Shown: piece after piece, positions 1-11,257 of the stretch
Numbering within the stretch: the first letter of the stretch is position 1
Layout: each line of letters starts with the position of its first letter
Assembly: GCA_011800155.1 (NCBI GenBank)
Contig: CM022371.1
Span: forward strand, 3,286,001 to 3,350,000
Direction: 5' to 3'
Length of the DNA stretch: 64,000 nt
Source of the DNA: Flammulina velutipes
Taxonomy: Eukaryota; Basidiomycota; Agaricomycetes; Agaricales; Physalacriaceae
The notes under the pieces: generated by a model
Databases searched by the model: none
What the model was told of the DNA's origin: nothing
What the model saw: only the letters and a program-made list of their open reading frames with translations
Program-made: the position numbers and the translations under genes

Positions 1-493
1 CATGGTTCATTATTCTGCATATGTATATCGTGCTTAAATCGCATCCTTACTCGCCTCCATAGTCACCGTAGATGCTGTAGTTCAACTATTACTTATCCTC
101 AAGCTCGCTCCCTTCCTGATGGACTCCCGTTTATGCAGGCCTTTTGAAACATTTCACCCTCAAACCAAGAGACTCGCCTACTGGAGCACCTTCCATACTC
201 CGAAGTGGCACTCTGCATCGGGTTCACTGACATTCTCTTCCATGCCTGACATAAAAGTGTGTTCCTGTGCCGTTCTGCCAAGAATCAAGCGACCGTACTG
301 TAGTCACCCATGGTATTCACCGTAATGTCAAAAATCAAGTCGAGTATGGCTATTCATCTCGAGGGCTAGATGAACACGGAATACGCGGTCCTAGGTTTAT
401 TTAGCATGGCAATAAACATGATAAACCGATCGTATGCAGTACTCACTTCGACAAGGAAGCCTGCGTGATCCCGTAAAACGAAGAAATCCAAGT
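1..493. other. intergenic, no gene seen
   Basis: No supported coding region or RNA gene was found here. The only open frames are about 60-70 codons, overlap on opposite strands and lack any family motif. The stretch lies downstream of the AlkB-like gene and probably holds its terminator. The left neighbour is outside the window. Confidence 0.4.
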
Positions 494-1321
494 TCAGGAC
501 AATATGTCGGCACCGGGGAGTAACCACCTGAATGTGATGCTCAGCCGCATCGACCTCTCCAGCAACCTAGCTCGACTACCGCTTTCATCCGCCACCACAT
601 AATCAGCCCTCTGCCTCTCAATGCCGTGCGTCCACTTATAGCGAGCATCTCCAGTCATGACGATGATACTCCTCCCAGGTAAGTACAAGCCGTACGTCTT
701 CTTCTCCGCCTCCGAAGCAAACTGCATCACACACCCGCTGCAAAAGCTCACGCCAATAATTCCGTCTCCGAACCGTTTCAACAAGTCCACATGCGGCGTT
801 ATCCCTTCCCCTGGCTCGTACTTATTGATAATGGCCTGACGCGCGAGCGTCGTCGTAGTGGGGAACAATAGATCATGTGCATCCGGTGGTAGGAATGGTT
901 TGAGTATCCCACATAGGCTATCGAGGAGGGCCAAGAATACAGGAGGTAGACCACTTGGTGGGCGCTCCGGTGTACCTGCTCGGCAGAAAAGCATGATTTG
1001 GTCAATGTGGGGTGCTGTGAAATAGGTTGCGAGACAGTGGGATACAACCGAATCGGCTAGATGCTCAGGTAGACGAAGGGTGGGGTCGAAGAAAAACCCC
1101 GGGATAGGTGGCGAAGTGCGTGCAGCTGGTACCGCGTCTAGGTGAGCGGTAGACAGCGGTGGCGGTTCGTCCTGGCTAGGTGCCTCATCGAAGAGAGAAT
1201 CGGGTTCAGAGTCAGAGGAATGGTCGGATCCTGTCGCGTCGTAGCCAGCGTCCAAGTCAACATTGAAGTTCTCTTTAACCCGGCGTGTCTCTAGGTCATC
1301 CACTGAAGCTCTTCTCTTCAT
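494..1321 (-). CDS. AlkB-like Fe(II)/2-oxoglutarate dioxygenase
   Basis: Intronless 275-residue protein of the AlkB/ALKBH family, which oxidatively demethylates alkylated nucleic acid bases or proteins. Residues 1-70 are acidic, low-complexity and probably disordered. The jelly-roll core starts near residue 75. The iron ligands are visible: H177 and D179 in TPHVD, and H232 in KWTHGIE. The 2-oxoglutarate-binding arginines follow in RLSITFR (R259, R265). The stretch INKYEPGEGITPHVD is typical of ALKBH6/8-like eukaryotic members rather than bacterial AlkB. No RNA-binding or methyltransferase domain is attached. It is divergent from the thioesterase gene with about 160 bp between starts. The substrate cannot be told from the sequence. 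Confidence 0.85.
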   Translation of the reverse strand: MKRRASVDDLETRRVKENFNVDLDAGYDATGSDHSSDSEPDSLFDEAPSQDEPPPLSTAHLDAVPAARTSPPIPGFFFDPTLRLPEHLADSVVSHCLATYFTAPHIDQIMLFCRAGTPERPPSGLPPVFLALLDSLCGILKPFLPPDAHDLLFPTTTTLARQAIINKYEPGEGITPHVDLLKRFGDGIIGVSFCSGCVMQFASEAEKKTYGLYLPGRSIIVMTGDARYKWTHGIERQRADYVVADESGSRARLLERSMRLSITFRWLLPGADILS

Positions 1322-1483
1322 AGGAAAACCTACGCCCGATATTGCGGTCGTCCATTTATGTAGGCACCAAAAATCAAGCTGCTCACCAGATGAAGGTCCG
1401 GTTCAGGAAGTAACCGAGCTTAGCCGGGTGGCGATCCCTATTTAGTGACTGACGGTCATCATGCATTTACCTCTACCCCCACT

Positions 1484-2215
1484 ATGGCCTCCGCAATCTC
1501 TGGTAACGCGCCTGTCGAAGTCAAAAAGCGGCTATCCAGTCCTACACGCCTGCTCCTCATGGTCGACGCCAATGACAAAGTCCAGGGATTCGGCAGAGAA
1601 ACTATGGCTGGCTTGAGCGTCACTGAAATTTCCATTATCAAGAATGCAGAAGAGCCTTCTCGGGATGAAGCCCGTGTTGTTTGTCGTCTCGTCGTTACTG
1701 AAGGTAGACATTTATTCCCTTCTTCTGTCATCAACTCCTGATATTTCCATCCTAGAAATGTTGAATGGCGGTATGATGCTCCATGGCGGCTGTTCTGCAT
1801 TTCTCGTCGACGTGTCTGTTGTTCAAAACATGTCCTTGAACTATTCTAATACACCACCTAGATGCTCCACATTCGCTATAGTGGCGTACGGGGCTGTATA
1901 CCCGGACAAACTGCGAATGAACGTCTCCCAGTCCATCAACATGACTTACCACTCTCCAGCATTATTGTAAGTAACCTATCTTTGGTCTTCGGCAAGTTTG
2001 ATTCTCCCCCACAGAGGCGATGAACTCAAGATCGTGAATACTTCAATGTCTATTGGAGCGAAATCTATGACAGCACGTACCGAGGTATTTTGGGCGCTCA
2101 TACTTATCACGCTTACCTACTGAGATGAGCGCTAAAGATCTGGAACGTCACCAAGAAGCGTCTCGTCGTTTCTGGGGTTCATGTCAAGATGGAACCTTCC
2201 CAGCCAAAGTTATGA
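1484..2215 (+). CDS. hotdog-fold thioesterase superfamily protein (ACOT13-like)
   Basis: Four exons encode about 190 residues. Exon joins read ...VVTE/EMLNGGMMLHGG..., ...SPALL/GDELKIVN... and ...TARTE/IWNVTKKRL..., ending QPKL at 2213-2215. The segment LNGGMMLHGGCSAFLVDV is the PaaI/ACOT13-type hotdog signature, in which the helix carrying HGG binds the acyl-thioester carbonyl. Such enzymes hydrolyse acyl-CoA or related thioesters. An upstream in-frame ATG at 1445 would add 13 residues. I prefer 1484 (MASAIS) because the extension is low complexity. Introns are 50-60 nt with normal GT-AG ends. The natural substrate is unknown. Confidence 0.75.
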
Positions 2216-2566
2216 ATACGAATGTGGCGCACAGTCTATTTCCCCTTGCAAATCTATAGGCACCCGGCGTTCCGTCAGGTTGGCTAGATCTTACTGGATA
2301 ACATTGTTAGAATTAATGTGAGCCTTCGTTCAAATTGAATCAATTACTAACATGGTCTCAGGTATCCCTTCCTCTGAAATGAACAATAACTGCCCTCCTT
2401 GGCATTCCTCGCGTGTTCTATTGTAACGGTTGAACCAATAAAGTGGTTGTTCAGATATAGAACTCTGAGGTATCGTTGCGCAGCGCCACTCACGTGTACT
2501 CATTGTCGACAATTTATATTCGACTTTACTGTCTCTTTGTTTTCTGCTTCGTATCTTGCTCAACCT

Positions 2567-5506
2567 ATGGATCCCAATCGCGGACTGGAAGCCTTTTTTC
2601 TGGAACCGGATGACCGTATGGATGTTACTGATGAAGATATCAGAGAGCTAGTGGGTACACTCGCACAATCCACGCCTGAAGTGCTATATTCTTCGTCGCA
2701 CTCCCAAGAAGCGCCTCTTGCTCAGTGAGTTTTCTCGCCTCTTGAGTGTCAATTCGAAATTCATTGCGCAATGACAGCAAACGAAGAGGAGATGAGCTTG
2801 TGCCCATCCCAGAACGAATAAAGAAGCAACGAAAAGATGATAAAACTCAAGAAGGGTATGTTGCATCGACTATGTCAAGATATGTGTCTTACGAGTCATG
2901 CAGTGTTTCGGAGGGCGTAGTAGAACGATCTGTGCAATCGCTTTCTCAGAAAAGTTCAAGTCGCCTTCAGGATGAAATCGCTGCACGAATTGCGAAACTG
3001 AAGGCAGCCGAAGGTGGTAAGATCCATGGAACCTCGGGTGCCTCTTCTGGGTCTAGTGTTGTTTCCTCCCGAAGTTCGTCTACGGATACTCAGAACTCGG
3101 CGAAATCACGTTCCGAGTCTGTCGACAAGCGAGGTACCCCAGCAAAGAAGGAAATTAAGCTTCCAAGTATGACGCCAGAACAATATGTGCTTCATCTACT
3201 GGAGCAGCGCAAACTGGATCCCAAGGTATTACCACCATCCCCGCATCTCCATGGTCTCAGCGTATTCTACTGTGGAGGAGACTATGAGAACGCGTGCGAG
3301 GATACAAGGAAAAAACTCTCACTGGTGAGTTTGTACGACATTTTAATGTGCATTGTCTAATAGTCACCAATAAAGCTTCTCAAGTTTGGCTTCAATCTGC
3401 AACCTAAATTTGACCCTGGCTCTACGACGCAAATAGTAGTTGGCGGCCTTGTCAGCCTCACTGCGCTTGCCTCAAAAATCGGATACAAGAGCTGGAAAGA
3501 GATACCGGAGAGCATACCCACGCTTACCTGGAATTGGGCCGCTGATTGTAGGAGTTCAGCCAACTCGGCGAAGAACCCAGACAAAGTTCGTAAACTTCCA
3601 GAATATTGGAAGTATTCTGCGTACCCTCAGCGCTCGCACGCTGGTAGCACTGTCACTGCGCATAGTACCCTCATCAACGCAAAGCAGCCCTCGGCCAACA
3701 TCATCGATGCGGTCGACTCAGACGATTCCGACGAAGACAAGTCAGAGCCAGCGGGACTCGGAGGGTTCTACGCTCTAGCCAAACAGGTCCGTGTTATTCA
3801 TAGGGAAGCGTACCATCTTCTCAATCTAGCACAGGAGTGCTCTTCCAGTACCGATGCATTTGGAATTGATGCTGACTTGCACAGTACGATAAGTGCTGAA
3901 ACAGAGCGTAGGGAAGCGACGAGTATTCCCAAGACAAATAGCAAAGCTTGCGTGAACCAAAAGGTTGTGGACAAGGTGGGTGTTCTCAACTCGTCTTTAA
4001 CGCCATATTAATGTACTTGTAAGCTATCCGAACTCAAGAATCTACACATGGGGAAGCCGGGGGAAGACAACCAATGGCGAGTCAGGACATACAGCAAAGG
4101 TAGTACTTGCCTTCGGCTAATCGATATGAATGAACTCATACCATTGCATAGCTATCAAGACTTTGGAGTCGTATGACAAACCAATCAAGTCTTATGAGCA
4201 AGCCTTAGCCCTTCGAGGGATTGGCAAAAAGACCGCGGACAAGGTTGAAAATGCTCGCTTCGTCTGTCGCTATTTCTGATGACCTACTCGCTATCTACAG
4301 ATCATGGAAATCATAAACACTGGCGATCTCCGTCGTATTGCCCACGAGAATACGGATGATGTGAAAGTTACTCGAATGTTTCTGGGAATTTACGGTGTTG
4401 GTGAGTTTCCTTTGATTTTGCTTTTGCTAACATGACCTGATCAGTATCCTAGGACAAACAACTGCGCTGACATGGTATAAGAAGGGATGCCGTACCTTGG
4501 ATGATCTGAAGGCAGGGAAATATGGTGTCAAGTTGTCCAACGCCCAGCGTATCGGACTTGAATACTATGATGGTCTGTTGGACACGATGTCTTCCTACAT
4601 TCGTCCCCGTTCTCATTCGCATGACCCAGATATCAATGATCGGATGCCACGGGAAGAGGCAAAGGCCCTTTTCGACCTGATTAAGCCCATAGGTATGAAT
4701 GAACGAACAAATGTGTGTCGACGTCTTCTCTAACTGGATCCCTTTTCCCAGCGCTCAAGATAGATCCCAATCTTTTCATTGAGATCATGGGTAGCTACCG
4801 AAGGGGGAAGGCAGACTGCGGTGACATCGATATCCTCATAACGCGATGCACCGATGACGACAAAACCCATGAAGGTAAAGAAACCTAGACGACGCATGCA
4901 GGTGCAAAAATCTAACCAAATTCAGGCATTCTGGTCGAATTGATTAGAAAACTGCACGAGGCTCGCATTCTCACAGAAGACCTTGCGTTACCGGAAAACC
5001 CACACGATCTGGAAGGGATATATCGAGGATTGTGTCGTCTTCCCAGCGTCAAAGGATCCCGTCGCCGTCGAATAGACTTTTTGACCGTTCCCTGGATATC
5101 ACGAGGAGCTGCGCTCCTGTACTACACGGTAATTCGCAGTCAGTTTGTGCCAGCTTCCAGTGCTAATGGTCCCGTTTTTAGGGCGATGATATTGTTCGTC
5201 TTTTGGGCCTTCGTATCGTTTCACGCCTAATTCTATCTTTTGAATAGTTCAATCGGGCGATGAGGCTCAAGGCTAGCCATCTCAAATTCTCACTGAATCA
5301 GAGAGGCCTATTTGAAGGTGTTGTACGGGATCCTCGCAATAGAATCATCAAGCTTGGAAAAGGTACGTCACACGACGTGCTCAAAGGCAGACTGACATAG
5401 TCCTTTCGTAGGAAATTTACTTGCATCTGAGACGGAAGAGGAAATCTTCAGAATCCTGAAGGTGCCCTACGTACAACCTCACGAACGAGTTGGAAATTTG
5501 CACTGA
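2567..5506 (+). CDS. family X DNA polymerase (pol lambda/POL4-like)
   Basis: A many-exon gene for a family X polymerase, which fills gaps in base-excision repair and end joining. The N-terminus is acidic, followed by a basic cluster (KKQRK) that may be a nuclear signal. A BRCT-like region has LHGLSVFYCGGDYENA and a tryptophan near WNW. After a linker comes the 8-kDa lyase/fingers region with the helix-hairpin-helix LRGIGKKTADKI and a second HhH in GIYGVGQTTA. The palm carries GSYRRGKADCGDIDIL, whose D-x-D binds metal, and the third acidic residue in RRRIDFL. The thumb includes YYTGDD and NQRGLF. The protein ends GNLH at 5504-5506. The start at 2567 (MDPNRG) follows an in-frame ORF extension with no motif. 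BRCT plus HhH favours lambda/POL4 over beta. Confidence 0.88.
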
Positions 5507-5700
5507 CGCAGGTTCAATCTCCCTCTTTCTCTTCCAATCTACAACCTATTATTATTTACTCCCAATGATCAACGGAATATACTCTATACAATACACACAG
5601 TGAAATATTGTGTGGCGTTATTACTAATCGGAATTCCTGGAGTCGATAGAGCCTTTTTATCCTCAGTTCGCCTAAAGCTCCCAGTCTTATTGATGCAGGA
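5507..5700. other. short intergenic spacer downstream of polymerase gene
   Basis: About 200 bp, AT-rich at 5560-5610, with no coding signal. It ends where the dispersed repeat shared with 49.2 kb begins. One TGTGGCG heptamer (5611-5617) is present. Confidence 0.4.
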
Positions 5701-6092
5701 GTTTGTGTAGCGCCACATTAGGCTGCGTGGACATCCCAAATATAGATTTGTATTCCCACGCACGGACCATCCTAGGAGGACCTATATAAGCCGACGCCCG
5801 ACGTAGTTTTTTCCTTAGATACATACTCGAACAGGATCTATTCTATAGAAACTTACCGAGTCTCGCAATTTTATAATTGCCACATCTCTCAAATCCAGCC
5901 GATGATTTGCACGCTCCCTCGCTCGACAGAGAACTATGGCCTTCGGGTCTCGAGGACGTTTGGCGATTCTTTTGGGTGTGCTCGTATGAGCCGCTTGAAA
6001 GTCTTGCCAGCGAGGAGAGTGTATTTCTGATGGATTACTTTTTGTTTGTGGTTATCGAGGACATCCATTTGGGTGTTCTTGGGCCTCTTCAA
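5701..6092 (+). repeat. dispersed repeat copy 1, TATA-box-bearing (copy 2 at 49.19-49.59 kb)
   Basis: About 390 bp nearly identical to 49186-49592, 43 kb away and in the same orientation. Homology starts at GTTTRTGTAGCGCCACA and runs to a TTCTTGGGC...CTTCAAAA stretch. Both copies share a TATA-like CCTATATAAGCC near the middle-left and an open frame of about 60 codons without a good ATG. The short ATG frame inside (MAFGSRGRLAIL..) has only 17 codons in both. Copy 1 ends in nine A residues and stops just short of the stop codon of the gene on the other strand. There is no clean TG...CA end or obvious target duplication, so solo LTR, retroposed promoter or old gene duplicate all remain possible. 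Confidence 0.7.
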
Positions 6093-6106
6093 AAAAAAAT
6101 TCTCTA

Positions 6107-6615
6107 TCATTTTTCCGATTCCAGAGCGTAGTGTAGTGTAGCCTTCAATTCATCCCATTGTTTCCCCTCTAATTCTGCATCTTTGTGTGGCCCAGCCGCC
6201 TCACATGCATCGACGAACGCCTTGCCCTGTATGATGCCGCCGTGTATGTTGATTAATACAGGATGAACAGAGTGCATCCCACTCTCCAGCCACCACTGAA
6301 TATGCAGATTATGAAGGGAATCCATGTCTCTGTGAAGTAAACAGTACGTACCTTCGAGTTCCAATAGTCTCCTTCCCTTCGATGCAATTGCTGATGTACG
6401 TAGGAGCTCGTCAAATTCCCGTCATCGCTCTGCGCGAGGTTATGAGCGCGCGCAATGTCGTCGTTCAGGAGATGGAGTGTGCTCCGGATAGGAATGGAAT
6501 CGGGTAACGCTTCAATTCTGGGCACAAGCGATGGATTGTAAACGCCACTAGGCTTGAGGGATGGAAGTGTGCGACTGAGAAGCAGAGCCGCTATTTCACG
6601 CGCCTCAGCAGACAT
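6107..6615 (-). CDS. conserved hypothetical protein, about 150 aa
   Basis: Two exons (6615-6352 and 6295-6107) joined by a 56-nt intron give a 150-residue soluble protein. The join reads ...GDYWNSK/WWLESGMHS.... The N-terminal half has an alternating helical pattern (LHLLNDDIARAHNLAQ), and the middle YVHQQLHRREGDYWNSKWW is rich in aromatic and charged residues. I do not recognise a named domain. The stop codon lies directly at the edge of the 5.7-kb dispersed repeat, so its 3' UTR probably runs into that repeat. Confidence 0.65.
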
Positions 6616-6805
6616 TCTCGACGGATGATGATGGTCAATGGGTAAGAAGTTTGTACTGGCGACATACAGATCATCAATCTATCGATACAAGATCCGACTG
6701 AGACCGTGAGCATGGATTTGAACGTCAATGAGTACGGCCAATCCTTATCCACTCGAAGGATGGGGGAAATACAAGTACACATGTAGGCTAAAGGTGTCCC
6801 AAATA

Positions 6806-9102
6806 CTATAACGCATCGAAATTGATGTGGTGTGATGCTCGCCGCCTCTCTAACTCGTCCTCTCGCTGCTAGAGTCAGTAAAGGGTATAGAAGTGCTAAT
6901 CAGTGCTCTCACCTTCTCGTTTAAATGCAGAATTAGCACAATAATAGCTAATAAAGCTGTCCCGACAATCACTGTAACAGTAACCCAAGGTATCCACTTT
7001 CCCGGCCGTAGAAACAGTTGACGTTTCCATCCCTCACCTTCTTTAGCTGAAGGGAGAATGACCACCTTGGAGTTCGGTATAACACCCTCCAAGTTGATGA
7101 AATGTTCCTTCAAATGGATAGTGCTCCCGACGAAGAGATTCTCGATGTAGTTATTGGTACGTCCCAGGCCAAAGAACGAGTACGGCGTCTGGAGGGAATG
7201 ATAAGAGGTCTGGGACAACTGCCCTACTTGTGCTGCTGAGCGACGTCCAGAAGTATCGAGGACAGTGTATTTGAAGGAAGCTCCAGAATAGCTTACACCA
7301 AACGGCTACATGTCGTTTAGTACGTATCTTGAGAAGAGATAGAGGAGATATGCGTACATGATATTTGGTATCGTTCGGTCCATAACACCACCCATTGTCG
7401 CAAGCGCCATTGAGAACTATGGCTTTGAGAAAGAAGGCATCGTAGTAGAAGTTATTCTGCACGAAAAGAATCTTTTCGTCTCCCGTCCTCTGAATCATGA
7501 CGTCCAGAGTGCCATCCTCGTCCATATCCAAAAACGAAACACCCCTTGCATCTTTGATCAGGTTGAGAGCCTCTGCTCCCTTCGGCTCCAACGCCCATCC
7601 TCTTCCCACATTGTTCGATGACGAGCAACCCGCGACGCCCTTACCGCAGGGCAGGGAGTAGGCTAGCCTGGGCGTACCACTTGCGATGAAAAGGAAGTCG
7701 GTGAATCCATCCAAATTGGCATCTCCCAATTTGATCGGAAGAGGAATGGCGGGGGATGTCGAGGTATCAAGTACCAGCAGTTTGTCCTCACCCACTAAAC
7801 TAGATACAGGGAACTGCACCGCACTACCCAGATCGAACTTGAAGTTCGGATCGGCGATGCAAAGGTCGTTTGGAGAACGACACTTCAGAGTACCTTTCGA
7901 TGTACTTGGCTCGGTGGCAGTCTCGCAGAGAGGTAATTGTCGGTTGTACACGACGTTGATATGACAGTCCTCGCCCAGTCCAGTGCTTCCAGATACAGAG
8001 GCGCAAGTCGGGAATACCATGTCGATCGTTCCATCCCGGTCAACATCAGCGAAAGATATTGCTTGGACACCATTAGGGAGGGAACCCTGTTGAGCTAGTT
8101 TGAAACCTTCGTCTTTGTTGTTGACCCATATCTGGAAAGATCGTTGCCCGGAACCGTTGTCGCAAACCAAGAACACGTCTATTGCAGAAAGTCAGAGAGA
8201 AACATGAGGAGGGGAATTAGCCGTACCAGCAAGGCAGTCTCCGTTTAGGTCTACCACTGCATTGCTATGAGGGTTGGCTAGATTACATTTAATCCCGTCA
8301 AAAGGTAGGTCGGTGCTGTATGAATGGAATGAGGACGGTCCGGGAATAGGGTCAACAGAACGTACATGGCAAACAGTGGGGAGCGAGCCTCTGATGCGTT
8401 CCAAACATTCTGCCATGCTTGCATGTCTTGAGAGTCCGCAGGAATACCTAGAAGGTCGATTTTCATGTCTCCGTCCAGGTCGATAGGTATTGGCTGGGTG
8501 ACTTTCGATGACTGTACGCTGAGAGGATTAGATACATCTGGACGTCGAATAAGTTAGAAAGGATATATATATAGAACATGATGCGCACCGAATCCACCGG
8601 TTGGTAGAGCGGGATATAGAACCATGTCAATGCTCTGGGATGACCGACTGCTTGCCATCACGAGGAGGTCTAGTTTGCCTGAATGCGTGAAGTCACCGGG
8701 AACGACGTTGTGTATTCTTGAAGAGTGTTTGAAGGACGACGACTGGGTGAATTCGAACTTGGCTGAGAAATGGAGTTGTAGATATACCCGCGTAGGAAAC
8801 AAGACACGTACCATGATCCCAGAGATAGACAATGAGGGTTTGCTGGTCTTGGTCCAGCATTAGAATATCTAAGCTGCAACAGCCCGTCAGAACGAGCAAG
8901 AGACTAAGAGAATCGTGACGCACAATTGGTCGCCATTGAAGTCTCCAAATGCAATAGCTCTTTCGCCTGACACAATGCCCCGGGATCCTGCGTCCACGAG
9001 AGAATTTCCAGTAAAACGTTCAGGCGCGAATGGCCAGAGGGTAAAGCATGGAAGAGGCAGAAGTGATAAGAAAAGTGTAGGGCCGACTATTGGCCATTTC
9101 AT
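6806..9102 (-). CDS. T-cell immunomodulatory protein (TIP/ITFG1/LINKIN) homologue, FG-GAP membrane protein
   Basis: A multi-exon gene for a type I membrane glycoprotein. The product starts MKWPIVGPTLFLSLLPLPCF (signal peptide). The lumenal part carries FG-GAP/calcium-loop repeats: GDFNGDQFLDIL, FADVDRDGTIDMVF, GDANLDGFTDFLF and FLDMDEDGTLDVMI, with paired cysteines between them. One transmembrane helix follows (WVTVTVIVGTALLAIIVLIL). A last intron, with acceptor near 6855, gives a C-terminus ending RRRASHHINFDAL*, matching the (R)FxFDAx end of animal ITFG1. Reading through that intron would give an unrelated tail stopping at 6850. In animals the family has cell-adhesion and secretory roles; the fungal role is unknown. 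Confidence 0.85.
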
Positions 9103-9204
9103 GGCAGCGTGGTGGAGGTTGAGTTCAAGTTGTGATAATTGGTTCCCTTCATTGGTGGGGCTAGAATGCCACTGTTGTAATGGCTACCTCGCGTTCATTC
9201 TCAT

Positions 9205-9288
9205 CCGACCTTAGCTCAGCTGGCAGAGCGCGAGACTGTAACGGATACCGAGATCTTGAGGTCGCCTGTTCGAACCAGGCAGGTCGGA
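9205..9288 (+). tRNA. tRNA-Tyr (anticodon GTA) with 11-nt intron
   Basis: A cloverleaf can be drawn by hand. Acceptor CCGACCT pairs with AGGTCGG and the discriminator is A. T8-A9 are present. The D stem is GCTC/GAGC. The anticodon stem CGAGA/TCTTG has loop CT-GTA-A and an 11-nt insertion after position 37. The T arm is GCCTG-TTCGAAC-CAGGC. The C1:G72 pair is the eukaryotic tRNA-Tyr identity element. An intron at this position is usual for tRNA-Tyr. It lies between the ITFG1-like gene and the MDR reductase. Confidence 0.95.
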
Positions 9289-9839
9289 TTGTTTTGTCTC
9301 GGAGCTCGACAACGTCCTTAGCTTGCGTGTTACCGTAAGGAAGTTCGTTACTATAATTGAGAGTTATCGAGCCGAAAACCTCTGTTTTGTCTCAAGTACT
9401 TTCTTCCCCAGCTGTGGCGTTTCCTTATTACCTAACCCATCATCCTTTGTTCCAAACGTCCATTGGCAAACCACTCTATCACGGAATCCCAGCGGAGCCC
9501 TCCAACAAGGCACTGCTTCCCAAGTACACCTTTATGTCAATGCCCCGACTATGCAGGACTCCAGTCAGCTTTTGCCCGTTTCCTCCCGAATTATTGTCAT
9601 CCAGCCTGTCTTGATGTGAAAATGCTACCCAAGATGGTGAATGTGGGTCTCTTATAGACCATCGCACGACGCCTTCCTCCGAAACCGACAACGTGATGAA
9701 GTATGTCAGTCTATTCATCGCGGAATGGTTGAGTCATGCTGACCGGACACCAGTTCATGGTGGAACGATAATAATCGATGCCAGAATCCTATTTATACCG
9801 GGTTTCCATCGAGCTTGTATCCCAACATAAAAGGGCACA
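9289..9839. other. intergenic; small minus-strand frame of uncertain status
   Basis: This 550-bp spacer lies between tRNA-Tyr and the MDR reductase. A minus-strand frame of 79 codons (9479-9718, MNRLTYFITLS...) has no recognisable domain, and overlapping frames exist on the plus strand, so I do not call a gene. A TATA-like TATTTATACC at about 9790 sits 50 bp upstream of the reductase ATG and is a plausible promoter element. Confidence 0.35.
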
Positions 9840-11189
9840 ATGTCTACCGCTCTCCCTACCCTCATGAAAGCTTGTGTCAGTGTACCAGATGGCTCAGTTG
9901 AACTCAAGCGTGTTCCTGTGCTTCAACCTGGTCCCCACCAAGTTCTTGTCAAGGTCACCGCTGCAGCGCAGAATCCTTCAGAATGTATGTCCTCTTCTTC
10001 ACATTTGAATTTTTGAAGTTCGCGACCTCTAATTTTTCTACAAGACATGGTTCTAGATAATCGTCCTTCGGAAAATCTTGTCATCGGACATGACTTTGCT
10101 GGTATTGTCGAAGCCATCGGTCCCGATGTCCTCATCGGCACGCGTCACGTCGGAGAGCGTGTCGCTAGTTTCCTCGGCGGAGGTGACCTCCTCAGGCATC
10201 CACCTGCTGAATTACAATGACACCAATTGTCCCCAGGCCTCAACGTTGAACGCAGCGGAACCTTCGCGGAATACTGTGTCGCCGACGCATACGTACTTCT
10301 CACTCTTCCGGATTCAATGAGTTTCGAAGAGGGTTCTACTCTTGGCCTTGGAGGGTTTACGGCAGCCCAAACTCTCTGGCAAATACAGAAGCTTCCTACT
10401 CCCAATTCGCCCAGTCCTGATGGCACACCGGTATGGTCCAGCCATCTCCCCAACGACATATCTCCAACCGTACCATTTCTTAGATTCTCATATGGGGTGG
10501 CGCATCGTCAGTGGGTCAGTTTGCCATCCAACTTGCCGCTGCCTCGGGTTTATCTGTCATAACTACTGCCTCTCCGCGAAACCACGAGCTGATGAAGACG
10601 CTCGGCGCATCTCACGTTTTTGACTACAACGACCCCGACGTGGTCAAGAAAGTACAGGCCGCTGCTGGAGGTTCCGAGAAACTTAAGAACGCCGTGGACT
10701 GCATATCTGCCAAAGGGACCCCAGAGAAAGTCAAGGACTGTCTAGGCGAGAGTGGCGGATATATTGCATTAGTCCTTCCAGCAGAGCTCCCGTGGCCGAA
10801 TGTGAGGGGGGACTTCACGTTGGTGTTTACTTTGCTAGGAAAGGTAAACGTCATCTCCATTTGGCATTTATGCGACATATCTATCTTGCTGACATCTCTT
10901 TAGCCTATTCTATACCCATTCTACATGCCTCCGTCCAACGAAGACTACGAAGCAGGACAAGGGTACGCCAAGATGATGACCGAAATGCTACGAGAAGGAC
11001 AGCTTCAAGGCAATCCAACAAAGATTGTTCCCCACGGATTGAAAGACGTGAAGAAGTGGCTAGATTATCAGAAAGCTGGAAAGGTATGTTCCTACATCTT
11101 CTGCTATCCAAAGTGCTGACGTTGTTCGTCCGTGGCAGATCAGCGCAGAGAAAATTGTTTATCGGATCGCGGAAACACCTGAAGTGTAA
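9840..11189 (+). CDS. MDR-family zinc-type alcohol dehydrogenase-like / enoyl reductase
   Basis: A medium-chain dehydrogenase/reductase with five or six exons, about 360 residues. The N-terminal GroES-like part contains LKACVSVPDGSVELKRVPV, GPHQVLVKVTAAAQNPSE and GHDFAGIVEAIGPDV. The C-terminal Rossmann fold begins ILIWGGASSVGQFAIQLA after an intron of about 60 nt. Then come VITTASPRNHELMKTLGASHVFDY and a C-terminal YQKAGKISAEKIVYRI. The catalytic and structural zinc cysteines of true ADHs are not visible, so it resembles fungal trans-acting enoyl-reductase-like or quinone-reductase-like NADPH oxidoreductases. The start at 9840 (MSTALPTLMKA) is the first ATG in frame. The substrate is unknown. 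Confidence 0.85.
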
Positions 11190-11257
11190 TAACGTTGTAT
11201 TGGTTTATGCAATGCCTTGAAGATAGTGTTTACTCCATTCCATATGCCCTCATCTCC

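Noticed and set aside
5877..6131. 84-codon frame inside the dispersed repeat as a real gene
   Set aside because: It lacks an ATG at its beginning, and the two copies are too similar to test for coding constraint.
9479..9718. 79-codon minus-strand frame as a small gene
   Set aside because: No motif, no introns, overlapping frames on the other strand; left as uncertain intergenic.
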